From NCBI RefSeq assembly GCF_019222765.1, contig NZ_CP078145.1, forward strand, positions 5,022,001 to 5,086,000: 64,000 bases of DNA. The letters are read 5' to 3'. Made by a program: the position numbers and the translations under genes. Below are positions 26,613 to 34,684 of the stretch, piece by piece. The notes beneath the pieces were generated by a model. It was not told the DNA's origin and did no database searches. It saw only the letters and a list, made by a program, of their open reading frames with translations. The stretch comes from Nocardia iowensis. GTDB lineage: Bacteria; Actinomycetota; Actinomycetes; Mycobacteriales; Mycobacteriaceae. Every line of letters begins with the position of its first letter. Positions within the stretch are counted from its first letter, which is position 1.

Positions 26613-27119
26613 TCAGCCGCCGCCGAAGAGACGGCGGATGAACCGGATCGGATCGTCCACGGGGATGCCGCCGAGGCCGGGCGGCAGCCCAGCCTCGGCG
26701 ATCGCTTCCGCCAGCTGGATGTCGGGCGGCGGCGGTACCTCGGCGAGTACCGCGCGTACGGCGGCGACTATCTCGGCGTTGGTGGGTTCCGGGAACGGCT
26801 CGAGGCCAAGCGGATCGTCGCGCATCACGATCGGAACTCCCCGCACCGGCGCCGACGAGGCGACAGCGAACTCGAGCAGAACCAGATCCGGAGCCTTGGG
26901 AACCACCCGTACCTGCGCGACATCGATAACCTCGGCGATGTCGCGCTCGGCAGCGGACACACCGACCCGCAGTGCCCGCGGCCGGTCTGCGAGCGCCCGG
27001 TCCAGCGGCGGATGGACCAGCGCGAACTCCGGTTCGAGCAGCGTTGCCGCGCCGAGCAGTTCACCGGTCGCCCCGGCCTCGCCGACCGCGTACACCACGA
27101 CCAAGGTCTGCCTCGTCAT
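26613..27119 (-). CDS. Unknown protein, possibly a degenerate trypsin-like fold
   Basis: A 168-residue protein without signal peptide. Its first 105 residues follow a chymotrypsin-like layout: a strand VVVYAVGEAG, GAATLLEPEFALVHP where serine proteases have the GTAVLI...AAHC segment, RVGVSAAERDIAEVIDVAQV, and DLVLLEFA, which resembles the Asp-bearing D-L-A-L-L-x-L motif. The catalytic His is not at its usual place and the domain ends before a Ser could appear. A Pro-rich helical tail follows. It is divergent from the lanthipeptide cluster. The fold assignment is an inference. Confidence 0.55.
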   Translation of the reverse strand: MTRQTLVVVYAVGEAGATGELLGAATLLEPEFALVHPPLDRALADRPRALRVGVSAAERDIAEVIDVAQVRVVPKAPDLVLLEFAVASSAPVRGVPIVMRDDPLGLEPFPEPTNAEIVAAVRAVLAEVPPPPDIQLAEAIAEAGLPPGLGGIPVDDPIRFIRRLFGGG

Positions 27120-27157
27120 GCGCAGCAGTGTCGCACGAACGGTGCTGCTACGGCGGG

Positions 27158-27204
27158 GCGATGAGGGTTCTCATCGCGCTGCGGTAGCCGCGAAACACCG
27201 CAGC
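27158..27204. promoter_or_regulatory. Two adjacent inverted repeats in the lanthipeptide promoter region
   Basis: GCGATGAG (27158-27165) and CTCATCGC (27170-27177) are perfect arms around GGTT. Directly next to them, GCTGCGGT (27178-27185) and ACCGCAGC (27197-27204) are perfect arms around 11 bases. They lie in the 175-bp divergent interval before lanKC and are candidates for an operator. No cluster-encoded regulator is present. Confidence 0.45.
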
Positions 27205-27294
27205 CGGCCGATTCGCGCGAGTGCCGTGTCCGGCCATTCTTGAGTCGTTCGATTCCCCGGCGATCAGGCCGAATCCGAGAAGGACAGGAACACA

Positions 27295-29907
27295 ATGCTT
27301 CAGGATACGGCGTTCACCTTCGCCCACCCCGATTACTACGAACCCTTCGACCGCACCGATCCGGGCAGGCGATACAACCCGACCCGGCGACCAGCGGGCT
27401 GGACCCGCCGCGAGTCCGATGTGTGGACCCACTGGACGCCACCGAACGCCGAACTGCCCGAACAGGGCTGGAAGGTGCACGTGTCAAGTGCGCTCGGTTT
27501 CGCGCAGCAGGTGCTCGATGTGGTGAGCACCGCGTGCGTGGAACTGGGGGTCTCGTTCAAGCACCTCACCGGCAGGCAGTACTTCCTCTGGATGCACGGC
27601 AAGCACGGCAGCCGAGTACAGAGCGGCAAGTTCTGCGCCCTTTATCCGCCGACACCGCAGCTGGCGTACGCCCTGCTCGAACGGCTGGAACGCGAATTGT
27701 CCGGTATCGCAGGGCCGTACGTGCTCACCGACCGGCGATTCGGGTCGTCGCGGTGCGTGTCCTACCGCTACGGCGCGTTCCGCCCGCGGCACCGGCTGCA
27801 ATCCGACGGCACCCGGCTGCCGACCATGCTGGCCCTCGATGGCACCGAGGTCCCCGACGAGCGCCGCCCCGGATTCCTGCTGCCCGACGGCATCGCGGAT
27901 CCGTTCGGCCCGGTTCCCGAGTCGGACGGCGGCGATGAAGTGAGCTTCCACGGCTACACCTTCGAGAGCGTGCTGCAGCCAAGCAACGCCGGCGGCGCTT
28001 ACCGGGCTAGCCGCGCCGACGGCAGTGCCGTCTTCGTGAAAGAGGCTCGGGCGCACAACGGTTACGCCGGCGACCAGGACGCATGCGAACGGCTCGAGCG
28101 CGAGTATTTGACGCTGCGTGCGCTGCACGCCGCCGCACCCACGCTGGCCCCGGAACCGCTCGAACTGTTCACCGAGTGGGAGCACACCTTCCTCGTCACC
28201 GAGTTCGTGCCCGGCCGCACACTCAGCAAGTGGATGGTCGCGACGAATCCGCTGATCCACGCCGGGCAGGACGCGGCGGTGTTCGCCGCCTACTACGGGC
28301 GGTGCACGCACATTCTCGATCAGCTCGCCGCGCAGCTGGCCACCCTGCACGAGCTCGGCTACGCCTTCGTCGACCTCTCGCCGGGCAATGTCCTGGTCGA
28401 CGACAACGACACGGTGCGGCTCATCGACTTCGAGGCCACCCAGCCCATCGACCACCCGCTCGGCCTACTCGGCACCCCCGGCTACGAACCGCCGGAATCG
28501 CGGGCGCCCGGCGCGCGGGCGAAGATCGATCCGCTGCACGTCGACGCCTACGGTTTGACCGCGCTCGCGCAGCTGTTGATCTTCCCCATGCACGAGGCCG
28601 CCCGGCGCAGCCCGGAAACGCTGGACCATCTGTATGCGGATCTGGCCGAATTGTGCCCGCCGCCAACGAATTTGTGGAATGCCGTGGTGCGCTCTCGGCC
28701 AATGCCGGACGCGCTGCGCCTGCCAACGCCCGCCCAGGTGCGCTCCGCACCGGAGGATGCGGTGCGCTCGCTGCGCGACCGCACGGCCGACGCATTGGAA
28801 CGCATGGCCGATCTCGACAATCCGCGCTGGATGTATCCGACTGCGCCGGACGGACATCGGTCCAACACCCGGTGCGTGGCCTACGGCACCGCGGGCGTGC
28901 TGCACGCGCTGCGAGCCGCAGGCCGCGAGATCGACCCGCGCGTGGTCGAGCGACTGCGCGCCGTCGCCCTGCGCGACCGGCAGACGACCGGGCCGGGGCT
29001 GTTGTTCGGCAATGCCGGAATCGCCTGGGTCCTGGATGATCTCGGTGACCGCGACGCGGCGATGACGCTGCTCGCCGCGGCAACCGGTCACCGGCTCGCG
29101 ACCGAGGCGGCCGGTTGGGGTGGAGGTGCGGCGGGGGTCGCCATGACCCACCTGTCGTTCTTCCAGCGCACCGGCGACCCGGGCCATCTCGACCAGGCGC
29201 AGCGGCTGCTCGACGCGCTGCCCGACGGCGATGCGCTGATGCCCTTGCTCGGCCAGGATCATCCGTCCGGACTCGTGCACGGACGGCCCGGCGTCGCGCT
29301 GGCACTGTACTACCTGTCTGTGTTCACCGGCGCGGACGAGCCGTTCGAGCGCGGGCTACGGCTGTTGCGCGAGGAACTCGTGCATGCCGAGCCGATACCG
29401 GTCGCCGCCTTGGGTTTTCGGGTCTCGGCCACCGACCGGCGCAATATGCCGTACCTGGCGTGTGGAAGCGCGGGCTACGTCCACGTGCTTTCGCGCTACC
29501 TCGGCCGCAGGCCCGACCCGGAACTCACCGCGCTGCTGCGGACTTGCGTTCGCGCCGTGGGCATCCGGTTCACCGCGGCCCCGGGGCTGTTCCAGGGACA
29601 GGCCGGTTTGACACTCGTGCACGCCGACGTGGCCGCCCGTTTCCCGGACGAAAACTTCCTGTCCGACGCGCCCGCCCGGCCGGCCGCGCTGTTCAAGTAC
29701 GCGATCGCGGGCGAGACCGGAGTCCGCTGGCTCGGTGGCCATGGGCAGCGGCTCAGTGCCGACCTGGCCACCGGTTCCGCGGGCATCCTGCTCGCCCTCC
29801 AGCACGCCACCACCGGCGTCACCGACCCGCTGTTCACGCTCGACCACTGCCTCGAACCCGCCGCCGATCGACTCGGCAGGCCCGGGCGGTTGCACGTCCA
29901 GCAGTGA
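27295..29907 (+). CDS. lanKC: Class III lanthipeptide synthetase LanKC
   Basis: An 870-residue trifunctional enzyme that phosphorylates Ser/Thr of the precursor, eliminates phosphate and forms lanthionine or labionin rings. The N-terminal lyase region covers about residues 1-215 (includes KHLTGRQYFLWMHGKHGSR). The kinase covers about 220-500, with Lys249 in FVKEA, the catalytic loop DLSPGN at Asp360 and IDFE at Asp378 replacing DFG. The cyclase-like domain covers about 520-865. The zinc-binding Cys and Cys-His of LanC, LanM and LanL cyclases are not seen, which places it in class III rather than IV. Three precursor genes follow at once. A GGACAGGA site precedes the ATG. Confidence 0.95.
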   Translation: MLQDTAFTFAHPDYYEPFDRTDPGRRYNPTRRPAGWTRRESDVWTHWTPPNAELPEQGWKVHVSSALGFAQQVLDVVSTACVELGVSFKHLTGRQYFLWMHGKHGSRVQSGKFCALYPPTPQLAYALLERLERELSGIAGPYVLTDRRFGSSRCVSYRYGAFRPRHRLQSDGTRLPTMLALDGTEVPDERRPGFLLPDGIADPFGPVPESDGGDEVSFHGYTFESVLQPSNAGGAYRASRADGSAVFVKEARAHNGYAGDQDACERLEREYLTLRALHAAAPTLAPEPLELFTEWEHTFLVTEFVPGRTLSKWMVATNPLIHAGQDAAVFAAYYGRCTHILDQLAAQLATLHELGYAFVDLSPGNVLVDDNDTVRLIDFEATQPIDHPLGLLGTPGYEPPESRAPGARAKIDPLHVDAYGLTALAQLLIFPMHEAARRSPETLDHLYADLAELCPPPTNLWNAVVRSRPMPDALRLPTPAQVRSAPEDAVRSLRDRTADALERMADLDNPRWMYPTAPDGHRSNTRCVAYGTAGVLHALRAAGREIDPRVVERLRAVALRDRQTTGPGLLFGNAGIAWVLDDLGDRDAAMTLLAAATGHRLATEAAGWGGGAAGVAMTHLSFFQRTGDPGHLDQAQRLLDALPDGDALMPLLGQDHPSGLVHGRPGVALALYYLSVFTGADEPFERGLRLLREELVHAEPIPVAALGFRVSATDRRNMPYLACGSAGYVHVLSRYLGRRPDPELTALLRTCVRAVGIRFTAAPGLFQGQAGLTLVHADVAARFPDENFLSDAPARPAALFKYAIAGETGVRWLGGHGQRLSADLATGSAGILLALQHATTGVTDPLFTLDHCLEPAADRLGRPGRLHVQQ

Positions 29908-29956
29908 ACGGCCGACAGACCATCCGACCACGAGACCACGAAAGGAGGTGAACCAC

Positions 29957-30067
29957 ATGACCAAGGTCCTGAAGCTTCAGCTGCAGTCCGACCCGGAACT
30001 CGGCGACGACGCACCGCTCAGCTCGTACAGCGAGCACCACTGCAACCAGGAGGAGGTGGCGGTCTGA
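29957..30067 (+). CDS. lanA1: Class III lanthipeptide precursor 1
   Basis: A 36-residue peptide. The first 20 residues form an amphipathic leader (KVLKLQLQ is the helix recognised by class III synthetases) ending in GDDAP. The core begins with L-SSYSEHHC and ends in an acidic tail. Ser22-x2-Ser25-x3-Cys29 fits the labionin signature Ser-x2-Ser-x2-5-Cys. AAAGGAGGTG lies just upstream of the ATG, one of the best ribosome-binding sites in the window. The leader is identical to that of precursor 2, so the two arose by recent duplication. Removal of the leader is likely after Pro20. Confidence 0.93.
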   Translation: MTKVLKLQLQSDPELGDDAPLSSYSEHHCNQEEVAV

Positions 30068-30106
30068 GCCACGACAACGACCACGAAGCGAGAGGAGGTG
30101 AATGAC

Positions 30107-30235
30107 ATGACGAAGGTTTTGAAGCTGCAGCTGCAGTCCGACCCGGAGCTCGGCGACGACGCGCCGATGAGCTCCTACAGCGAGCACCACTGCGGTGGTG
30201 GTGGCGGCGGAGGCGGCTCGGAAGAGGTGCTGTAG
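30107..30235 (+). CDS. lanA2: Class III lanthipeptide precursor 2, with octaglycine tail
   Basis: A 42-residue peptide whose leader is identical to that of precursor 1. The core is M-SSYSEHHC with the same Ser-x2-Ser-x3-Cys labionin signature. It then diverges: eight consecutive Gly follow the ring Cys and the peptide ends SEEVL. An AGAGGAGGTG site precedes the ATG. The glycine run makes a flexible C-terminal extension not typical of the class. The same enzyme and protease should process it. Confidence 0.93.
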   Translation: MTKVLKLQLQSDPELGDDAPMSSYSEHHCGGGGGGGGSEEVL

Positions 30236-30245
30236 TCCGATCAAT

Positions 30246-30277
30246 CGCCGGGCGCGGGCAGCGGCCCGCGCCCGGCG
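30246..30277. terminator. Perfect 14-bp stem-loop between precursor genes 2 and 3
   Basis: CGCCGGGCGCGGGC and GCCCGCGCCCGGCG pair perfectly around an AGCG loop, starting 11 bases after the stop of precursor 2. It lacks a T-run, so it probably acts as a partial terminator or an mRNA 3'-end protector. It would raise the level of the first precursors relative to the downstream genes. Confidence 0.6.
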
Positions 30278-30315
30278 AAGTCCCTTGTACAAGAAGCTGA
30301 TTCAGAGGAAGCAAG

Positions 30316-30432
30316 ATGGAAAACCAGAACATGGTCGCGCTGGCGGCCATGGATACCGACGACGATCTGATCGACGACGCGCCGATCAGCGTGCTCTCTG
30401 TCGTCTACTGCGACGACGCGTATTTCGGGTGA
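30316..30432 (+). CDS. lanA3: Class III lanthipeptide precursor 3, diverged
   Basis: A 38-residue peptide with a different leader (MENQNMVALAAMDTDDDLID) that still ends in DDAP. The core I-SVLSVVYC carries the same Ser-x2-Ser-x3-Cys spacing and finishes with an aromatic/acidic tail, DDAYFG. AGAGGAAG lies about 7 bases before the ATG. The hydrophobic core differs strongly from the polar SSYSEHH core of precursors 1 and 2, so the cluster should make at least two distinct products. The gene ends 4 bases before the transporter start. Confidence 0.9.
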   Translation: MENQNMVALAAMDTDDDLIDDAPISVLSVVYCDDAYFG

Positions 30433-30436
30433 CACG

Positions 30437-31705
30437 ATGAGCGCATCAGTCACCGCGGCCGCGCCCGGGGCCGATCTGCGGACCTACCAGGTCGCGCAGG
30501 CGGCTTCGACGTTCGGCAGCACCCTTACCGGCACGGCGGTTTCTGTGGTCGCGGTGGTCGGGTTGGCGGCCGGGCCGCACGAGGTGTCGCTCATCGTGGC
30601 CGCCGCGATGATTCCGTCGCTGGTGTTCGGTCCGGCGGCCGGTGTGCTGCTGGACCGGGTGAGCAGGCCGCGCCGAATGCTGCTGGCGGCCGACCTGGTC
30701 GCCGCGGCGGCGGTGCTGTGCTGTGCGGCGACGATGGCCGTCGGCGTGCTGACCGTGGCTGGACTGGCTGCGCTGTCCGTCGTCCTCGGCGGGGCTCGGG
30801 TGGTGATCGAAGGCCTGTACTTCGTCCATCTGACCACGCTCGGGGTCACCGATCTGGCGCGGGCGCGGGCGGGGCTGCAATCGACGACGATGGTGTCGCG
30901 ATCGGTCGGCGCAGCGATCGCGGGTCCGCTGGTGGCCACGGTCGGCGCGGCGACGATGTTCGTCTGCGACGCGGTCACCTACCTGTTCAGCGCCTACTGC
31001 CTGACCCGGCTCACCGCACCCGACCGGCGGGTGACCGAGCGTCGCCACGGCTTCGGCCGCGAATTCCTCGAGGGCGTAAGGGCATTGCGCGGGCATCCGC
31101 TGCTCTTCGCGTTGGCGTTGTATCTGCTGGCGGGCGGGGCGGCCTCGGGCGGTGTCGCCGCGCTGCGGGCAGTGTTCTTGCTCGATGAAGTCGCGCTGCC
31201 CGTTGCGCTCTACGGGATTCCGGCCGTGGTGGCCACCCTGTTCTCCGCTGCCGGGGCACTGGTGGCGCCGCGCTTGCAGGCCAGGGCAGTGCGAGCGCGA
31301 AAGGTGCTGGCGGTCACCGTACTCGGCTGCGCTGTCGGCACCGCCATATTGCCGATGGCTACCGGGCCGACGGCAGCGGTGCTGCTCGCCGCCTGCCTCG
31401 GTGCGGCGGTGCCGATGTTTTTCGGTGCGGTGCTCAATATCGCGCTGGTGACGGTCATGGGCGCGGGTGTCGGTGACGGGTACTTCGCGCGCGTCGGCGC
31501 TCTGCTGGCCACCGGGACCACGGCGGCGAACCTGCTCGGTGCGGTGGTCGGCGGCATGCTCGGCGAACGATACGGGGCCCGCGCCGGGATCTGGATGTTC
31601 GTCGCCATCGATCTGGCCGCATCGCTGGCCTTCCTCCTGATCGTCGGACGCGCTCCGGCAGACGACGATCGCACTGACGAGACGATTGTGCAGGTAGCGC
31701 GATGA
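30437..31705 (+). CDS. MFS transporter, probable lanthipeptide exporter
   Basis: A 422-residue, 12-helix major facilitator protein (LVFGPAAGVLLDRVSRPRR carries the conserved loop 2-3 pattern GxLxDRxxRR). Its place inside the lan operon, with a 4-base gap to precursor 3 and a 4-bp overlap with the protease gene, suggests export of the product or self-protection. Class III clusters more often have ABC exporters; an MFS protein is less usual. Confidence 0.9.
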   Translation: MSASVTAAAPGADLRTYQVAQAASTFGSTLTGTAVSVVAVVGLAAGPHEVSLIVAAAMIPSLVFGPAAGVLLDRVSRPRRMLLAADLVAAAAVLCCAATMAVGVLTVAGLAALSVVLGGARVVIEGLYFVHLTTLGVTDLARARAGLQSTTMVSRSVGAAIAGPLVATVGAATMFVCDAVTYLFSAYCLTRLTAPDRRVTERRHGFGREFLEGVRALRGHPLLFALALYLLAGGAASGGVAALRAVFLLDEVALPVALYGIPAVVATLFSAAGALVAPRLQARAVRARKVLAVTVLGCAVGTAILPMATGPTAAVLLAACLGAAVPMFFGAVLNIALVTVMGAGVGDGYFARVGALLATGTTAANLLGAVVGGMLGERYGARAGIWMFVAIDLAASLAFLLIVGRAPADDDRTDETIVQVAR

Positions 31706-33732
31706 ATGCCGAATATCCCGATGCGCCCGCGTCCGATGTGTGGGATGTCCTGCACGGCTGGCGAATTCCGGATCCGTTCCGACGGCTGGAGGACCTGGAC
31801 GATCCCGACAGTCAGACCTGGGTAGCCGCCCAGCGGCAGCTGGCCGAACGCTACCTCGCCGCCCTGCCCGGTCAGGAGCGATTGCGGGACGTGTTGCGCG
31901 ACACCGTCGTTCAGGGTCCTACCAGCTCGCCGGTGAAAACCGGTGGGGCGCGCCGGTTCCGGGTCGGCCGGGCGCATCTCGCGGGCCCGTGGCAGCTACA
32001 GGTCGCCGACGGACCCGAGGGCGACTGGCGGACCCTGCTCGACGCGACAACCCTTGGTGCTGGGGCGATCCTGCGGCGCTGGACGCCGTCACCGGACGGC
32101 CGCTTCGTGGCCGTGCAGGCGAGTGTGGGCGGATCCGAGGACGCGACCCCGCTCGCGCTGCTCGACGCCGCGACCGGTGCGGTGCTGCGGACATGTGCGC
32201 TGACCCGGTACTCGCCGGTGGAATGGCTGGCCGACGGCAGCGGCTACTTCTACGTGCGCCGCCACGGGAACCGTTCCGGCAGTGGCGTATACCGGCATCA
32301 GGTGGGGACCGCGATCGACGCCGACGAACTGCTCATCGGCGACGAGAACCCGGTCGGCCGCTACCACTTCACCTTCTGGCACGACCGCTGGCTCGTCGTC
32401 ACGGGCCGGACCGGCACCAGTCGAACCACCCGCGTGTCGATTACCGATGTGGCCGAAGGCGGTTCGCCGCGGCCGCTCGATCTCGGCGGGCTCTCCTCAG
32501 CCGGTGTCGTGGTCGACGGTGTGGGTCGGATCCTGGCGATCTCGACCGCCACGTGCGAGTTCGGGGAGCTGCTCGTCGCCGAACCGGTGCCCTCGGGCGG
32601 TTGGGGTCCGTGGCGGGTGCTCGTACCGGCCGACGAGCCCGCGGTGCTGGCGGCGTTCGCCCTGGCGCCGTCCGACAGCGGCGACCGGCTGCTGATTCTG
32701 CGCACCAGGGACGGGTATGCCGAATTGTCGGTGCACGACGCCGAGTGCGGTGCCTGGCTGCTCGATGCCGAACTGCCCGGCGCGGGAACGGTCGCGGCGA
32801 TCAAGTCCACCGACGAACCAGGCGTGCTGGTACTGAGCTACACCGACTGGATCCGGCCACTCGGGGCGTGGCGGCTCGACCTCCGATCGGGCCGGGTCTC
32901 CCCCGTCGAGCCGTCGTCCCGCGTGCTGCCCGGAATCACCGTCACCCGAACGACTTACCGCTCCGCCGACGACACCGAGGTGCCGGTGACGGTGCTCGCC
33001 CCCGCCGGGCCTCAGATGCCTCGGCCGACCATCCTCAGCTGCTACGGCGGCTTCGGCATCACCTTCCGGCCGGGTTACCAGCCGGACGGACTGACCTGGG
33101 TGCTGGCCGGTGGGGTCATGGCCATCGCGGGGGTACGCGGCGGCGGCGAACGCGGGCGGCGCTGGCATCGCGACGGTGCCGGTGTGCACAAGCTCAACGC
33201 GTTCGCCGACCTGCACGCGGCAGCGGACTGGCTGGTCGAGTCCGGTTGGACCCGTCGGGGCGGACTGGCGCTGCTCGGCGGCAGTAACGGTGGACTGATG
33301 GCGGTCGGCGCCATGGTCCAGCGGCCAGGGGATTACGCCGCGATCGTAAGCGCGGGCGCCCCGCTGGACATGGTGCGCTACGAACGCTGGGGCCTCGGCC
33401 GGGCCTGGCGCGAGGAATACGGCTCCGCCGACGACCCGGCCGCCCTCACCGTGCTGCTGCGATACTCGCCGTACTACAACGTCACCGCACGGATCGGGGA
33501 GCCGCCGCGCCGATGGCCGCCAGCACTGTTCACCACCGGCGACAGCGACACCCGGGTACCGGCGGTGCACTCCTGCAAGATGGTTGCGGCGCTCCAGCGC
33601 GACGGCGGTGGACCCGTGCTGCTGGACGTGATCGCGGGCAAGGGACATGCCGGCGGCGGTCCGGCCTCGGACCGCGCGCTCATCTCGCTACTCGCCTTCG
33701 TCGCCCACCACACGGGGTTGCGGCTCGACTGA
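31702..33732 (+). CDS. Prolyl oligopeptidase family protease, probable leader peptidase
   Basis: A 676-residue S9A-type peptidase with an N-terminal seven-blade propeller (about residues 60-400) and a C-terminal alpha/beta hydrolase. The triad is Ser528 in GGSNGG, Asp616 in GDSDTRVP and His649 in GKGHAGG. No signal peptide is seen, so it acts in the cytosol. Prolyl oligopeptidases such as FlaP and AplP remove class III leaders after Pro. All three precursors here have DDAP at the leader end, which matches this specificity. It is the last gene of the lan operon (ATGA overlap). Confidence 0.93.
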   Translation: MNAEYPDAPASDVWDVLHGWRIPDPFRRLEDLDDPDSQTWVAAQRQLAERYLAALPGQERLRDVLRDTVVQGPTSSPVKTGGARRFRVGRAHLAGPWQLQVADGPEGDWRTLLDATTLGAGAILRRWTPSPDGRFVAVQASVGGSEDATPLALLDAATGAVLRTCALTRYSPVEWLADGSGYFYVRRHGNRSGSGVYRHQVGTAIDADELLIGDENPVGRYHFTFWHDRWLVVTGRTGTSRTTRVSITDVAEGGSPRPLDLGGLSSAGVVVDGVGRILAISTATCEFGELLVAEPVPSGGWGPWRVLVPADEPAVLAAFALAPSDSGDRLLILRTRDGYAELSVHDAECGAWLLDAELPGAGTVAAIKSTDEPGVLVLSYTDWIRPLGAWRLDLRSGRVSPVEPSSRVLPGITVTRTTYRSADDTEVPVTVLAPAGPQMPRPTILSCYGGFGITFRPGYQPDGLTWVLAGGVMAIAGVRGGGERGRRWHRDGAGVHKLNAFADLHAAADWLVESGWTRRGGLALLGGSNGGLMAVGAMVQRPGDYAAIVSAGAPLDMVRYERWGLGRAWREEYGSADDPAALTVLLRYSPYYNVTARIGEPPRRWPPALFTTGDSDTRVPAVHSCKMVAALQRDGGGPVLLDVIAGKGHAGGGPASDRALISLLAFVAHHTGLRLD

Positions 33733-33756
33733 GCGGAACTCAGTCGGCGCGCGTGC

Positions 33757-34203
33757 TCAACTCGACGAGGTTCCGTTCGCCGGGGTCAGTAGGACAAGCG
33801 GAATCTCCCGCGTCGTCTTCGCCTGGTATCCGGCGTAGGTCTTGGCTGCGGCGATTACCCTCGGCCACAGCACCTTTCGCTCCTCGGGAGTCGCCACTCT
33901 GGCCTTCATCGGCTGTCGCGGGCCACTGCGCACCGACACCTGGACATCCGGGTTGTCCCGCAGGTTCAGAAACCACGCCGGGTGGATCGGATCTCCGCCG
34001 CGGGAAGCGACCACGACATAGGTATCGCCGTCGACGATCGGCGCCGTCAGCATCACCGCGTGCTGGCGGCCCGATTTGCGGCCGGTGGTCACCAGCTCGA
34101 GCGACGGCATGCCGCCGAACTCGTTGCCCAGTTTTCCGCAACTGGCGGTGAGCAGAACTCGATGTGCGGTGTTCATCGCCTTGAGCGCGAAGTTCGGTGG
34201 CAT
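33757..34203 (-). CDS. Deazaflavin (F420)-dependent nitroreductase family protein
   Basis: A 148-residue split-barrel protein of the DUF385/Ddn family. TTGRKSGRQHAVMLTAPIVDG and SRGGDPIHPAWFLNLRDNP are the cofactor- and substrate-side signatures. Such proteins use reduced F420 in redox or quinone chemistry in the Mycobacteriales. The ATG at 34203 is chosen; the upstream extension lacks family similarity. It converges with the lan protease gene. Confidence 0.9.
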   Translation of the reverse strand: MPPNFALKAMNTAHRVLLTASCGKLGNEFGGMPSLELVTTGRKSGRQHAVMLTAPIVDGDTYVVVASRGGDPIHPAWFLNLRDNPDVQVSVRSGPRQPMKARVATPEERKVLWPRVIAAAKTYAGYQAKTTREIPLVLLTPANGTSSS

Positions 34204-34309
34204 ATCGAACCTTCCGTCGGAAGTCGGATCGAACCGGGATCGCCACAGGCTACCTCGCACTGCCGGTACCCGGTACCAGCAGTCTCGGGACGGCTTCGGG
34301 GAGTCCCGG

Positions 34310-34606
34310 TCAAGCGAAGATGGCGTGCACCTGATCGATCGCCTCGGTGCCGTAGGCGACCGCACCCACCGGAACCGCGCCCTGAACAGCCTCGATCACC
34401 CGTGCGGTCCACACCGGGCCGAACCCGCCGCACAACTCGATCAGCTGAGCACCACCCGCGACGAGGCGGCGGGCCGCCGCGACGGCTTGCTCCGGACGAT
34501 CCACCCCGACGAACACCGACCGGCAGGCGGGCGTTTCGACAACGGTCTCCCGTTCCGGGTCACTGCCGGTCGCGGTGTAGATGAATCCCCATGCGGTGAG
34601 CGCCAT
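34310..34606 (-). CDS. DUF6506-family protein
   Basis: A 98-residue protein. WGFIYTATGSDPER, LIELCGGFGPVWTARVIEAV and VPVGAVAYGTEAIDQVHAIF match a small conserved family (DUF6506) often found beside LysR-type regulators. The glycine-rich LCGGFGP turn resembles a phosphate-binding loop. The function is unknown. It lies downstream of, and on the same strand as, the LysR gene, 78 bases away. Confidence 0.82.
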   Translation of the reverse strand: MALTAWGFIYTATGSDPERETVVETPACRSVFVGVDRPEQAVAAARRLVAGGAQLIELCGGFGPVWTARVIEAVQGAVPVGAVAYGTEAIDQVHAIFA

Positions 34607-34684
34607 TTCGCCAGCCTTTCGCGTTCTGCCTGCTTCGGCCGCACCGATGTCACGGTGTGGCCCGATCGCTTCCAGCAGAACCGA

